Below, piece after piece: positions 50,762-59,299 of a stretch of DNA of 64,000 nucleotides. Below the pieces are notes generated by a model. That model did no database searches, was not told the origin of the DNA, and saw only the letters and a list, made by a program, of their open reading frames with translations. The DNA is taken from assembly GCA_937873495.1 (NCBI GenBank), contig CALMXZ010000011.1:186001-250000 (forward strand), given 5' to 3'. Within the stretch, counting starts at the first letter, position 1. Each line of letters begins with the position of its first letter. The translations under genes and the position numbers were made by a program. The stretch is from an uncultured Trueperaceae bacterium. GTDB lineage: Bacteria; Deinococcota; Deinococci; Deinococcales; Trueperaceae.

Positions 50762-51750
50762 CCGCGTTCGCTCCGCTGCTGCAGGCGTTCTTCACCGACC
50801 GGCTCATCACTCAACGCCACGCCAGCGCGAACACAATCGCCGCCTACCGCGACACGTTCAGGCTCCTGCTCGCCTACCTTCACGAGCACACCGGGACGGC
50901 ACCTGCGGGCCTGGACATCGGCGATCTCGACGCGACCCGAATCGGCGGGTTCCTCAGTCATCTCGAACACGAGCGGGGCAACAGTCCCCGCACCCGCAAC
51001 GCGAGGCTCGCAGCGATCCACTCACTGTTCTCCTACGCCGCACTGCGGCATCCAGAGCACGCCGACACCATCGCCCGGGTCCTCGCGATCCCCGCCGCGA
51101 GAATCCAGCGCAACCTCGTCACCTGGCTCACCGACGCCGAGACCACCGCGCTGCTGGACGCCTGCGACCAGACCACCCGCACCGGAAGACGCGACCACGC
51201 GATGTTCGCCCTCGCGATCCAGACCGGGCTGCGTGTCAGCGAGCTGACCGGGCTGAACCTCGCCGACATCCGCACCGGGACCGGCGCGCACGTCCACTGC
51301 CTCGGCAAGGGCCGTAAGGAACGCGCCACCCCGCTGCTGCCCGACACCATCGCGATCATGAACGCCTGGATCACCGAACGCGCCACCCCCGGCACGGAGC
51401 CGCTGTTCGCGACGACCACAGGCCGGCGCCTGAGCCGCGACGCGGTCGAAGCCAGGCTCCGCCACACCACCGCGGGAGCGGCCAAGTCCTGCCCGTCACT
51501 GACGGGCAAGAACGTCACCGTCCACACGCTGCGTCACACCGCAGCGATGCGGCTGCTGCACGCGGGCGTCGACGCGACCGTGATCGCGCTCTGGCTCGGG
51601 CACGAGAACGTCGCCACGACCAACATCTACATCCACGCCGACATGACCATCAAGGAGCAAGCGATCGCGAAGACCACACCGGTCGGCACCAGCCCCAGCC
51701 CGCGCTACCAGCCCAGCGACACGCTCCTGGCGTTCCTCGACCGGCTCTGA
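50758..51750 (+). CDS. ritC: RIT tyrosine recombinase C
   Basis: A 330-aa protein. An N-terminal SAM-like domain (LLQAFFTDRLITQRHASANT) is followed by the catalytic set: QTGLRVSELTGLNL (Arg), VHTLRHTAAMRLLHAG (His-x-x-Arg), WLGHENVATTNIYIHAD with the tyrosine. The stop codon lies at the inner edge of the right inverted repeat. Complete. Confidence 0.92.
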   Translation: MTAFAPLLQAFFTDRLITQRHASANTIAAYRDTFRLLLAYLHEHTGTAPAGLDIGDLDATRIGGFLSHLEHERGNSPRTRNARLAAIHSLFSYAALRHPEHADTIARVLAIPAARIQRNLVTWLTDAETTALLDACDQTTRTGRRDHAMFALAIQTGLRVSELTGLNLADIRTGTGAHVHCLGKGRKERATPLLPDTIAIMNAWITERATPGTEPLFATTTGRRLSRDAVEARLRHTTAGAAKSCPSLTGKNVTVHTLRHTAAMRLLHAGVDATVIALWLGHENVATTNIYIHADMTIKEQAIAKTTPVGTSPSPRYQPSDTLLAFLDRL

Positions 51751-51835
51751 TTATGCCGACAACCGCAGCCCGCCCACCGCCGCTGACCAGGACCGCCCGA
51801 GCATCATCGGCATAACCGCGAGCACGGCATAACAG
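51749..51835 (-). repeat. RIT right inverted repeat
   Basis: Inverted copy of 48463-48549 with two mismatches. Just outside (51840-51859) is a palindrome, CTATGCCGA-TG-TCGGCATAG, built from the same TATGCCG motif. It may be part of the true element end, making the two ends asymmetric. Confidence 0.9.
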
Positions 51836-51859
51836 ATGCTATGCCGATGTCGGCATAGA

Positions 51860-52006
51860 GTCTGGAATGCGCTCAAGTTCCTCATCATGGGCCTGGTCAG
51901 TGTCATCTTGCTCGTCCGCGCCCGCGTCCAGGAGGCCGTCGAGCGTCGCCGCCCGCCGCATGAACGAGGCACAGTCCCTCAAGTACCCGATGGCGAGTGT
52001 GGCGTG
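51860..52006 (+). pseudogene. Small membrane protein, C-terminal part beyond the RIT element
   Basis: Continues the gene cut at 48462: VWNALKFLIMGLVSVILLVR ARVQEAVERRR, a membrane helix and basic tail. The frame does not stop before the next start codon. The adjacent frame contains MNEAQSLKYPMASVA followed by a TGA that overlaps the next gene's ATG (TGATG), so the native end may have been in that frame, with another small change between. Confidence 0.7.
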
Positions 52007-52396
52007 ATGGGCGCCGTGATCTACACCCGCAGCGCACGCCCGAACTGGGCAACCCACGCTCACCAGCGGGCCGCCTGCCAATGCCTGGCCGCCGAGCTCG
52101 GCTACGAGGTCAGCGGCGAGTTCCACGACAACGGCCGGACACGACCCGCGCTCGACCAGGCCCTCGCCACCATCCGCGACGGGCAGGCATCGGCGCTCAT
52201 CGTCGCGGACCTCTACCGACTCAGCCGACCGTCTACCGAGTTCGCCCGCATCATCGAGGCGCTGGACGAGGCCGACGTGCCCCTCTACGTCGTCGGGCAA
52301 GGCCGCGTGAGCCTTCCCGCGACTCCCGAGCTCGGCATCATGCTGGCGATCGCCGAGTACGAGGCCAAGCACTCCGAGGAGGACTTCACTCTGTAA
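52007..52396 (+). CDS. Stand-alone resolvase-like domain, catalytic serine not at the usual position
   Basis: A 129-aa protein covering only the serine-recombinase N-terminal domain: MGAVIYTRSARPN, then ALIVADLYRLSRPSTEFARI and LGIMLAIAEYEAKHSEED. In the family the nucleophile is the Ser of Tyr-x-Arg-x-Ser; here that position is Ala10, with a serine one residue earlier (Ser9). The DxxRLSR motif is kept. No recombinase DNA-binding domain follows. It could modulate the large recombinase at the other end of the element, or be a decayed resolvase. The ATG couples to an upstream TGA. Confidence 0.75.
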   Translation: MGAVIYTRSARPNWATHAHQRAACQCLAAELGYEVSGEFHDNGRTRPALDQALATIRDGQASALIVADLYRLSRPSTEFARIIEALDEADVPLYVVGQGRVSLPATPELGIMLAIAEYEAKHSEEDFTL

Positions 52397-52862
52397 CCGC
52401 CACCCGACGTCCCCGAGGGCGGATGGTCGCACCTGCTGCGGCCACCGCCCTCTTCACTGCCCCCTGACTCACCCCGAAATGCAGACCAACCTCCATCAAG
52501 GTCATCCCGCCCTCGTAGAGCCTCACAGCCTCGCACGTGTGCTCCTCAGCCAGCCCTCGCACGCGCATCGGGACGGAACGGCGGACGAGGTGCGCGGCCA
52601 CCGTTCGGTGGTAGACGCCGAACCGCTCACCGAGCTGCGCTAGCGTCATGCCCTGCTCGTACAGCGCCACCAGCTCATCAACCTCGGCGGCGCTCAGAGA
52701 GGTTTGAGTCTTCCCAACTGACCGCACCACACGACCCCGCGAGTCGGTCACCGAGGGTTCGGATGGCCGTTCGCTACGCTCGTAGGCACCCCGAGACAGG
52801 CGAGAAGCCACGGTTTTCAGGGCCGGGCCAGGGTTCTCAAACTCTCTACGGAGGTGCACCAC
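52386..52862 (-). CDS. Double helix-turn-helix ORF, in-frame continuation of the recombinase across att
   Basis: Two similar HTH units, LYEQGMTLAQLGERFGVYHR and LYEGGMTLMEVGLHFGVSQG, occupy residues about 70-150, each followed by a basic segment. The frame starts inside the att core: codon GTG at 52857-52859 matches recombinase codon 555 at 4804-4806. In a circular element the recombinase would run straight into this sequence, giving about 711 aa. In the integrated state host DNA happens to place AAGGA six bases before a GTG at 52862, so a free 158-aa DNA-binding protein might be made. It overlaps the convergent resolvase-like gene by 11 bp. Confidence 0.8.
   Translation of the reverse strand: MVHLRREFENPGPALKTVASRLSRGAYERSERPSEPSVTDSRGRVVRSVGKTQTSLSAAEVDELVALYEQGMTLAQLGERFGVYHRTVAAHLVRRSVPMRVRGLAEEHTCEAVRLYEGGMTLMEVGLHFGVSQGAVKRAVAAAGATIRPRGRRVAVTE
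52856..52860. other. attR core of the integrated element
   Basis: GCACC, identical to 4803-4807. The host sequence ACCAG that follows supplies the A of the tRNA CCA end and further downstream DNA when the element is removed. Confidence 0.8.
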
Positions 52863-52964
52863 CAGACTTCCTTACCGCACCTGATCACAGCCGAGCGATG
52901 CCCCCTGCCTGACCCGAGGAGTTGCCGCGCGGCGGCGCCCCGGCCCAGCTAGCCTGCCGCCGCC

Positions 52965-53492
52965 TCACCACACCGGCAGGCCGCTCCGCTCTCCCCTCAC
53001 CCACGGGTCGTCGACCAGGAGGCCGTCGGCCGAGAAGACGCTAACCGGCACGCCCTCGAGCAGCAGCCTGACGGCAGAGACGTCGCCGGGTTGGGTGAGG
53101 GTGTAGAAGAGCTGGTTCAGCCGACCGAGCATGGCGGCCGTTCCCCCGCCGCGCTCGAACGCTCCGGATAGATCGACCGTCAGCGTGCCGCCCGCGAAGG
53201 CGGTGCCGAGCAGCACCGTGTCGGCAGGCACGTTGGAGCGCAGGCCGCGCGCGGCCTCGTCCGCCGTCGGACCGTGCGCCAGCGCGGCCACCTGCGCGGT
53301 GGCGCGCTCGCTCGGGCCTTGCCTGCCGAGGCGCCGGTTGACGCCCTCGAGCGTGAACGTCGTACCCCGGTCGCTCACGAAGTAGACGACCGTGTCGGGC
53401 ACGCGCTGCAACGTGCGCACGGCGATGACGCCCACCAGAGACAGGAGCAGCAGGAGCGCGAGCGCCGCGACGCGCAGGACTACGGTCCGCAT
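52965..53492 (-). CDS. GerMN-domain membrane-anchored protein
   Basis: A 175-aa protein with one N-terminal membrane helix (about 8-27) and a GerMN domain (about 35-160: TVVYFVSDRGTTFTLEGVNR ... VNPADTVLLGTAF-like strand pattern and GTLTVDLSGAFERG). It contains the LTQPGDVSAVRLLLEG segment usual for the family. GerMN proteins are extracytoplasmic lipoprotein-like factors of uncertain role. It is the first host gene after attR. Confidence 0.85.
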   Translation of the reverse strand: MRTVVLRVAALALLLLLSLVGVIAVRTLQRVPDTVVYFVSDRGTTFTLEGVNRRLGRQGPSERATAQVAALAHGPTADEAARGLRSNVPADTVLLGTAFAGGTLTVDLSGAFERGGGTAAMLGRLNQLFYTLTQPGDVSAVRLLLEGVPVSVFSADGLLVDDPWVRGERSGLPVW

Positions 53493-53564
53493 GCGCTCGA
53501 GCCTAGCCTAGGCGCGTCGGGGCGACCAACCCCGCCGCCCGACTGCGCTCGTTGGTCACCCGGC

Positions 53565-55268
53565 CTAGGCGCGCCGGATGGGGAGGTAGCGCGGCTCCCA
53601 CATGGCGTCCGTGACGGCGGTGAGCGGGTCGTCGATCACCTTGCTCGCCACGCCGTCCTCGCCGGCCTGCTTCACGACGGCGGCGGCCACGTGGCGGCTG
53701 GCGCGGTTGATGGCGTTGATGCTCGGGTAAACGGCGCCGCTCATGAGGCGCGACGGGTCGGTGTAGTCGGCGAGGGCCTCGGCCGCCGCCGTGAGCATGT
53801 TGTCGGTCACCTTGCTCGCGCCCGACACGAGCGTGCCCAACCCGACGCCGGGGAAGATGAAGGCGTTGTTGCCCTGGCCGACGGCGTAGGTACGGTTCTC
53901 GAACGTGACCGCGGGGAACGGGCTGCCGGTGGCCACGATCGCGCGACCGTCGGTCCAGCGGTAGACGTCCTCCGGCACGGCCTCGCTGTTCGAGGTCGGG
54001 TTGGAGAGCGGGAAGACGATGGGGGCCGGGGAGTTCTCGGCCACCGCGCGGACGACCGCCTCGTCGAAGGCGCCCGCCTGACCGGAGAGGCCGATCAGGC
54101 CGGTCGCCTTGGCGTTGACGACCGTCTCGAGGAGCGACGGCACGTTCCCGGCGACCTGCCAGCCGGCCGTGCGCGACGGGTCTTGCGCCAGTTCACGCTT
54201 GTAGTCGTCGAGGCCGGGCCGGTCGGCCACCACCAAACCGGCCGAGTCGATCATGAGCACGCGCGCCACGGCCTCCGCGCGGCTGAGGCCCTGGCGCATG
54301 AGGCCGACGACGATCTGCCTGGCCACACCGATGCCGCCGGCGCCGGCGCCGTGCACGACGTAGGTCTCGTCGACCATGGGGCGGCGCGTCTTGCGCGCCG
54401 CGGCGAGCAGGCCGGCCAACACCACGGCCCCGGTCCCCTGGATGTCGTCGTTGAAGGACGGCAAGGCGTCGCGGTAGCGGTTCATGACGTCGACGGCCTT
54501 CTGCTTACTGAAGTCCTCCCATTGCAGGACCGCGGTGGGGAAGCGCTTCTTGAAGGCCGTGACGAAGCGCTCGATGAAGTCGGCGTAGGCCTGGCCCGTC
54601 AAGCGCTGATGCCGCACGCCGAGGTAGAGGGGGTCGTCGAGGAGGTCGGCGCGGTTGGTGCCGACGTCGAGCTCGATCGGGAGGGTGGTAGCGGGGCTGA
54701 TACCGGCCGCGGCGGTGTACAAGGACAGCTTGCCGATGCAGATGGCCATGCCGCCGAAGCCCTGGTCGCCGATACCGAGGATGCCCTCGGAGTCGGTCGC
54801 CACGGCCAGGCGCACGTCAGGAACGGGGGCGTCCGCGAGGACCTCGTCGACCCTGTCGATGTTCTCGGTGCTGATGACGAGCCCGCGCGGGAAGCGGTAG
54901 ATGAGGCTGAACTTCTGCACGGCCTCCGCGACGGTGGGCGTGTAGATGATCGGGAGCATCTCCTCCAGGTGCTGCTCGAGGAGCGCGTAGAAGAGGACCT
55001 CGTTACGGTCCTGCAGCACGCGCAAGTACACGTGCTTGTCCAACGCCGTCGAGAACATGGAGTAGTTGACGTAGGTGCGCTCCACCTGCTGCTCCAAGGT
55101 CGAGCTGTGCGGGGGCACCAGCCCCTCGAGGCGCAGTTCGTGGCGCTCCTCGCGCGTGAAGCCCGTGCTCTTGTTGAGAAGGGGTAGGCGCGTGAGGATG
55201 TAGCCCGTCAACTCGGTGGCCAAGTACTGCTTGCCTTGGTCGTCTACTCGGATCTCGAACTGCTTCAT
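53565..55268 (-). CDS. maeA: NAD-dependent malic enzyme
   Basis: About 567 aa. It oxidatively decarboxylates malate to pyruvate. Conserved blocks include RLPLLNKSTGFTREER, LPIIYTPTVAEAVQKFSLIYR, the GIGDQGFGGM region after ATDSEGILG, LPIELDVGTN, the metal-binding VLQWEDFSK and FNDDIQGTGAVVLAGLLAA, and the NAD site HGAGAGGIGVARQI. This is the long MaeA type, not classical malate dehydrogenase. The ATG at 55268 is chosen; a GTG nine bases upstream is also possible. Confidence 0.92.
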   Translation of the reverse strand: MKQFEIRVDDQGKQYLATELTGYILTRLPLLNKSTGFTREERHELRLEGLVPPHSSTLEQQVERTYVNYSMFSTALDKHVYLRVLQDRNEVLFYALLEQHLEEMLPIIYTPTVAEAVQKFSLIYRFPRGLVISTENIDRVDEVLADAPVPDVRLAVATDSEGILGIGDQGFGGMAICIGKLSLYTAAAGISPATTLPIELDVGTNRADLLDDPLYLGVRHQRLTGQAYADFIERFVTAFKKRFPTAVLQWEDFSKQKAVDVMNRYRDALPSFNDDIQGTGAVVLAGLLAAARKTRRPMVDETYVVHGAGAGGIGVARQIVVGLMRQGLSRAEAVARVLMIDSAGLVVADRPGLDDYKRELAQDPSRTAGWQVAGNVPSLLETVVNAKATGLIGLSGQAGAFDEAVVRAVAENSPAPIVFPLSNPTSNSEAVPEDVYRWTDGRAIVATGSPFPAVTFENRTYAVGQGNNAFIFPGVGLGTLVSGASKVTDNMLTAAAEALADYTDPSRLMSGAVYPSINAINRASRHVAAAVVKQAGEDGVASKVIDDPLTAVTDAMWEPRYLPIRRA

Positions 55269-55343
55269 GATGTCCACTCACTCCCATGCGCCTCCGGACT
55301 CCGGGCATCTCGGTGCCCGCCCGTGAAGCGCTCAGATCCACGC

Positions 55344-57029
55344 TCAGTCATCGGCGCCGCCGTCTTGCGCTCCGCCGTCCTGCGTATTCGTGTCCTGCGT
55401 GCCGACGCCCGGCGCATCCGCGCTCGGCGGCGCGCTGTCCAGCCCATCCGCGCTCGGCGGCGCGCTGTCCTGCGCCTCCCGCGCGCCGGCCAACCGCTCG
55501 GCCTCGCCGGCGAAGAAGGCGTAGTCGTCGCTGTCCGGCTCGAGCTCGGCCGCCCTGCCGTAGGCCGCGGCGGCCGTGGCGTAGTCGCGGTTCTGGAAGG
55601 CTAAGCGCCCCAGGTACGCCCACGCGAGAGTGAAGTCGGGCGCCGCGGCCGTGGCGGCCGCGAACTCGGCTTGCGCCGTCGGGCCGTCGCCGGCCTCGTA
55701 GGCCGCCATGCCCCGCGAGTAGGCGTCGGCGGCGACGGGTCCGTGGACGATCGCCTGGCGAGCGTTGCGGATGAAGTAGCTGGCGCGCGCGTCCGTCCGG
55801 TCGAGCCGCAGGACCGCCTGCCAGTAGGCGATGGCCTCGGCGGGCCGGCCGGCCTCCTGCGTGCTGCGCGCGGCCCACACGTAGGCGTCGAGGAACTCGG
55901 GGGCGGCCACCGTGGCGCTCAGGAACTCGCCCGCGGCCGCGTCGAGGTCGCCGGCCTCGTAGGCGGCGAGCCCGGCGTAGTAGGCGCGGCCGGCCGCGAC
56001 GCCCCAGCGCTCGAGGGTCCTGGCGTACTCGAGGAACCAGCGCGAGCGGGCGTCATCGGGAGCGAGGGTCGTCGCGCGGACCCAGTAGTCGACGGCCTCC
56101 CCTGGGAGGTCGAGGTCAAGGGCGGTGCGACCCGCCCAGACGGCCGCGTCCGTGAACTCGGGGTTGTCGGCGACAGCGGCGCGGAAGGCGTCCAGCGCGT
56201 CGGTCAGGTCGCCGGCCTCGTACTCCCGCAGTCCGAGCCGGTAGGCCTCGCTCGCCCCCTCCCCGTAGCGCTCGCGTTCGCGGCTCAGGTCGAGGAAGAA
56301 CCGCGCGCCTTCGTCGTCCGGCGCGACCTCGACGAGCCGTTGCCAGATCACCACGGCGGTGGCGGTGTCGTTCTCCTCGAAGGCGATGCGAGCGAGCCAG
56401 CGCAGCGCTTCCGGGTCGTCAGGCAGCATGTCGAGCAGCGTCAGGTACCAGCTCCTCGCGCCGCTCATGTCGCCGGCCTCGTAGCGCGCGAACGCGAGTT
56501 GACCAACCACCCGGCGGAACTCGGCCTCGTCAGGCAAGATCTTGTCCGCGACGTCCTCTGGCAGCTCCAAGGCCCGCTCCGCCAGCTCTCCCCCCTCGAC
56601 CAGGTAGTCGTTCCAGGCGGAGAACGCCCTGATGTACCAGTTGGTGGCGCCGTAGACGTGCGCGCGCAAGCGGTAGGCGCGCAGCACGGCGTCCCGATCC
56701 TCGTGGGTCTGGTCGGTCGCCGCTACGGGAGCAGCCGCCTCGGCCGCGGCCACCAGCTCGTCGGCCGCCGCGAGCGCCTCACGCCACACGGTGTCGTCCG
56801 GGCTCGGCGCGCGGCCTAGGTCGGTGCGCAGCGCCGTTACGAACGCCGCCTCCGCCCGGGCGTAGGCGGCCTCGAGCGCCGGCTGCCGAGCGGCGTCGCG
56901 CTGCGCGTACGCCGCGGAAGCGAGCGCGAGCCACACCGCGACGAGCGCGGCCGGCGACCGGCGGCGCCCCGCGCGACCGGTATCCCACCGGCCGGCAGCA
57001 GGCCTCAGCGCGCCTTCGCCGTCAGCCAC
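55344..57029 (-). CDS. Exported TPR-repeat protein
   Basis: A 561-aa protein. An N-terminal hydrophobic segment (ALVAVWLALASAAYA) is probably a signal peptide. The rest consists of about nine tetratricopeptide-like units, recognisable by the recurring AYEAGDL / LREYEAGDLTDALDAF pattern and EAIAYWQAVL. The C-terminal tail is repetitive (DSAPPSAD twice, then QDTNTQDGG-type repeats). It likely scaffolds a periplasmic complex. Its GTG start overlaps the end of the upstream gene. Confidence 0.82.
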   Translation of the reverse strand: MADGEGALRPAAGRWDTGRAGRRRSPAALVAVWLALASAAYAQRDAARQPALEAAYARAEAAFVTALRTDLGRAPSPDDTVWREALAAADELVAAAEAAAPVAATDQTHEDRDAVLRAYRLRAHVYGATNWYIRAFSAWNDYLVEGGELAERALELPEDVADKILPDEAEFRRVVGQLAFARYEAGDMSGARSWYLTLLDMLPDDPEALRWLARIAFEENDTATAVVIWQRLVEVAPDDEGARFFLDLSRERERYGEGASEAYRLGLREYEAGDLTDALDAFRAAVADNPEFTDAAVWAGRTALDLDLPGEAVDYWVRATTLAPDDARSRWFLEYARTLERWGVAAGRAYYAGLAAYEAGDLDAAAGEFLSATVAAPEFLDAYVWAARSTQEAGRPAEAIAYWQAVLRLDRTDARASYFIRNARQAIVHGPVAADAYSRGMAAYEAGDGPTAQAEFAAATAAAPDFTLAWAYLGRLAFQNRDYATAAAAYGRAAELEPDSDDYAFFAGEAERLAGAREAQDSAPPSADGLDSAPPSADAPGVGTQDTNTQDGGAQDGGADD

Positions 57030-57517
57030 ACGACTTCCCGATCGGCGCGGATCACGTACAGGAGGCGACTCGAGCCGTCATCGCCGACGAACACGATGCG
57101 CGTGTGCGTCTCGGGGCCTGCGGGGCCGGCGACGGCCCGTTCGCTGCGCTCCGTCTCGAAGTAGCCGGCGACCGCGTAGGCGGTCGAGATCTCGTGCACC
57201 ACCCCGGGGGCCAACCCGACGGTAACGCCGCTCAGCACGTAGGCCTCCCACTCCGTCCAGGCCGAGGCGTCAGGCAACCGGGCCACGAGCGCCCCGACAC
57301 CGTCGCCGACCGCGCGCATGCTGCCGTGTGGGAGGCTCACGCTTGAATCGAACTGGGCGGAGATGGCCGCGGTGACCATGACGTCCACCAGGAGCTGGGC
57401 GCGGGCGACGGAGCCGAGGCCGACACCGGCCACGCCCACCAGGGCCACCACGAGGAGAGCCCGCAGGGAACGCGCCGAACCGGCATACACCACGTTGGCC
57501 ACGTCCATCGCCGTCAT
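57005..57517 (-). CDS. Secreted protein of unknown function
   Basis: A 170-aa protein with a signal-like hydrophobic segment ([21 protein letters not shown]). The mature part is beta-rich ([19 protein letters not shown] ... [19 protein letters not shown]). It overlaps the TPR gene by 25 bp in another frame, so the two are probably cotranscribed and may act together outside the cytoplasm. No domain is recognised. Confidence 0.72.
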   Translation of the reverse strand: MTAMDVANVVYAGSARSLRALLVVALVGVAGVGLGSVARAQLLVDVMVTAAISAQFDSSVSLPHGSMRAVGDGVGALVARLPDASAWTEWEAYVLSGVTVGLAPGVVHEISTAYAVAGYFETERSERAVAGPAGPETHTRIVFVGDDGSSRLLYVIRADREVVWLTAKAR

Positions 57518-57750
57518 GCGGCGAGTCTAGCACCGGCCGGAGGGGGCTTTCGACCTTCCCGGGCCAGGACGCCGAGGGCCTCCAGAGCCGCCCCGCCTGC
57601 ACTCCGGCGCTACCACCAGGCGCCGGGCGCATGGTACGCAGTAGGCGCGGCACGTGCTTAACGAGCACAGGCCGCGCGCCTCGCCGCCGCGGCACGCTCC
57701 GGTGGGCGCGCACCGCGGCCGCATCATCTACGAGTAAGGATAGCCAGAGC

Positions 57751-59073
57751 ATGTTCCAGTCTTTGGGTGACCGCCTCCAATCCGTGTTCGACGGCCTGCG
57801 CGGCCGTGGCCGCCTGACCGAGGCCGATGTCAAGGCCGCGCTGCGCGAGGTGCGCGTCGCGCTCCTCGAAGCCGACGTCAACCTCGAGGTCGCGCGCGAG
57901 TTCACGAACCGGGTGCAGGAGAAGGCCATCGGTTCCGACGTCCTCATGTCGCTGCAGCCGGATCAACGCGTCATCGCCATCGTCCACGACGAGCTGAAAG
58001 AGGTCCTGGGCGGCAAGTCCGTGCTGCCGACGCTCAAGTCGGAGGGCAACGTCTGGCTCCTCATGGGGCTGCAGGGCGCCGGCAAGACGACGACGGCCGG
58101 CAAGCTCGCCTACCGCTACAAGGCCCAGGGGCGCCGCGTGCTGCTGGTCGCCGCCGACACCCAGCGGCCCGCCGCCCGCGACCAGCTGCGGGTCCTCGGC
58201 GAGCAGATCGGGGTGCCCGTCTTCGAGGTCAGGGACGGCGAGGCGCCGGCCTCCAGCGCCGCGCGCCTCAAGGACCACCTGCGCAAGGACTTCCGCGACC
58301 TCGTGATCGTCGACACGGCCGGGCGCTTGCAGATCGACGACGCCTTGATGGACGAACTGGCCGACCTCAGCGAACGCGTGGAGCCAAGCGAGAGGATCCT
58401 CGTCGTGGACGCCATGACGGGCCAGCAGTCACTGCCGGTGGCCACCGCGTTCGACCAGCGCATCGGCGTAACGGGCCTCATCATGTCGAAGCTCGACGGC
58501 GACGCGCGCGGCGGAGCCGCGCTCTCGGCCAAGCACGTGACGGGCAAGCCCATCTACTTCGCCGGCATGAGCGAGAAGATCGACGGGCTCGAGCCGTTCC
58601 ACCCAGACCGCGTGGCCGGGCGCATCCTCGGCATGGGCGACGTCCTCACCCTGATCGAGAAGGCCAAGGCCCTCGAAGGGGACGACGAAGACGACGACGG
58701 CCAGATGCGCAACCTCGGAGACTTCTCCCTCCAGGACATGCTCACGCAGATGCGCCGCATCAAGCAGATGGGCTCGTTCACTGACGTGCTCAAGCTCATC
58801 CCGGGCGCGGGCAAGATAGTGCCCGCCGGCACGAACATCGACGAGCGCGAGATCGGCCGCGTCGAGGCGATCATCTCGTCCATGACGGAGGCCGAACGGC
58901 ATACCCCGCGCATCCTCAACGCGGCGCGGCGCAAGCGCATCGCCCGCGGCTCCGGCACCACGGTGCAGGACGTGAACCGCCTCATCAACAACTACGAGGA
59001 GATGCGCAAGCTCATGAAGCGCATGGGCAAGCGCGCGCCGCGGCGCGGAGCCAGGCCGGGCCTGCGGGGCTGA
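57751..59073 (+). CDS. ffh: Signal recognition particle protein Ffh
   Basis: A 440-aa GTPase of the SRP that targets nascent membrane proteins. N domain ([20 protein letters not shown]); G domain with [36 protein letters not shown] and [10 protein letters not shown]; and a methionine-rich M domain ([15 protein letters not shown] ... [11 protein letters not shown]) that binds the SRP RNA and signal peptides. It heads a typical ffh-rpsP-rimM-trmD cluster. The ATG at 57751 has TAAGGA upstream. Confidence 0.97.
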   Translation: MFQSLGDRLQSVFDGLRGRGRLTEADVKAALREVRVALLEADVNLEVAREFTNRVQEKAIGSDVLMSLQPDQRVIAIVHDELKEVLGGKSVLPTLKSEGNVWLLMGLQGAGKTTTAGKLAYRYKAQGRRVLLVAADTQRPAARDQLRVLGEQIGVPVFEVRDGEAPASSAARLKDHLRKDFRDLVIVDTAGRLQIDDALMDELADLSERVEPSERILVVDAMTGQQSLPVATAFDQRIGVTGLIMSKLDGDARGGAALSAKHVTGKPIYFAGMSEKIDGLEPFHPDRVAGRILGMGDVLTLIEKAKALEGDDEDDDGQMRNLGDFSLQDMLTQMRRIKQMGSFTDVLKLIPGAGKIVPAGTNIDEREIGRVEAIISSMTEAERHTPRILNAARRKRIARGSGTTVQDVNRLINNYEEMRKLMKRMGKRAPRRGARPGLRG

Positions 59074-59192
59074 CGCCCAAGCCGGCCCCGCGGGGGCGGC
59101 CTACGCACGCCGCTCCTCGTTGGGCGCCGTCCGGTCGCCAGGCCGGGCGCCGCGCTAAGGCCACCGCACTGGAATAAGTGGCCGGCCGAGTG

Positions 59193-59198
59193 TACAAT
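59193..59198 (+). promoter_or_regulatory. Possible -10 element before rpsP
   Basis: TACAAT in the sequence GTGTACAATGCG, about 100 bp upstream of the rpsP ATG, resembles a sigma-A -10 hexamer. No clear -35 hexamer is visible at 17 bp spacing. It would drive rpsP and the genes that follow. Confidence 0.35.
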
Positions 59199-59299
59199 GC
59201 GTGGCTTTGGGAAGCCGAGCGGCGCCGACTCGTGGTGCGTCGGCTGCACCACGAGGACAGCTAGCCGGCCCGAGCGGGCCCCCAAGAGGAGTTACGAAG

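Larger units (their letters stand above)
48463..51835. mobile_element. RIT element (recombinase-in-trio)
   Basis: Three tyrosine recombinase genes in one direction, each overlapping the next by four bases, are enclosed by 87-bp inverted repeats (48463-48549 and 51749-51835) that differ at only two positions. This is the defining structure of RIT elements. It splits a small membrane-protein gene whose two halves flank it. The near-identical ends and intact genes point to recent, possibly active, insertion. Confidence 0.92.
4808..52860. mobile_element. 48-kb integrative and conjugative element with actinobacterial-type transfer genes
   Basis: Bounded by attL (4803-4807) and attR (52856-52860). 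It carries a complete-looking mobility set: serine recombinase, MobF relaxase, VirD4-like coupling protein, VirB4-like ATPase, SCO6880-family, VirB6/TrbL-like and VirB2-like DUF6112 proteins, an M23 wall hydrolase, primase-polymerase, SSB and an antirestriction protein. Most transfer genes read on the minus strand from about 31.6 kb toward 6.6 kb with many 4-bp overlaps. Cargo and secondary insertions sit at 16.8-24.1, 31.7-38.9, 43.0-47.0 and 48.5-51.8 kb. Family resemblance is to elements of Actinomycetota, while the flanking genes are not actinobacterial in character. Confidence 0.88.

Noticed and set aside
55409-55480. Short tandem repeats near the end of the TPR gene as a regulatory or recombination site
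   Set aside because: They encode repeated DSAPPSAD-type residues in a disordered tail; ordinary coding low complexity.
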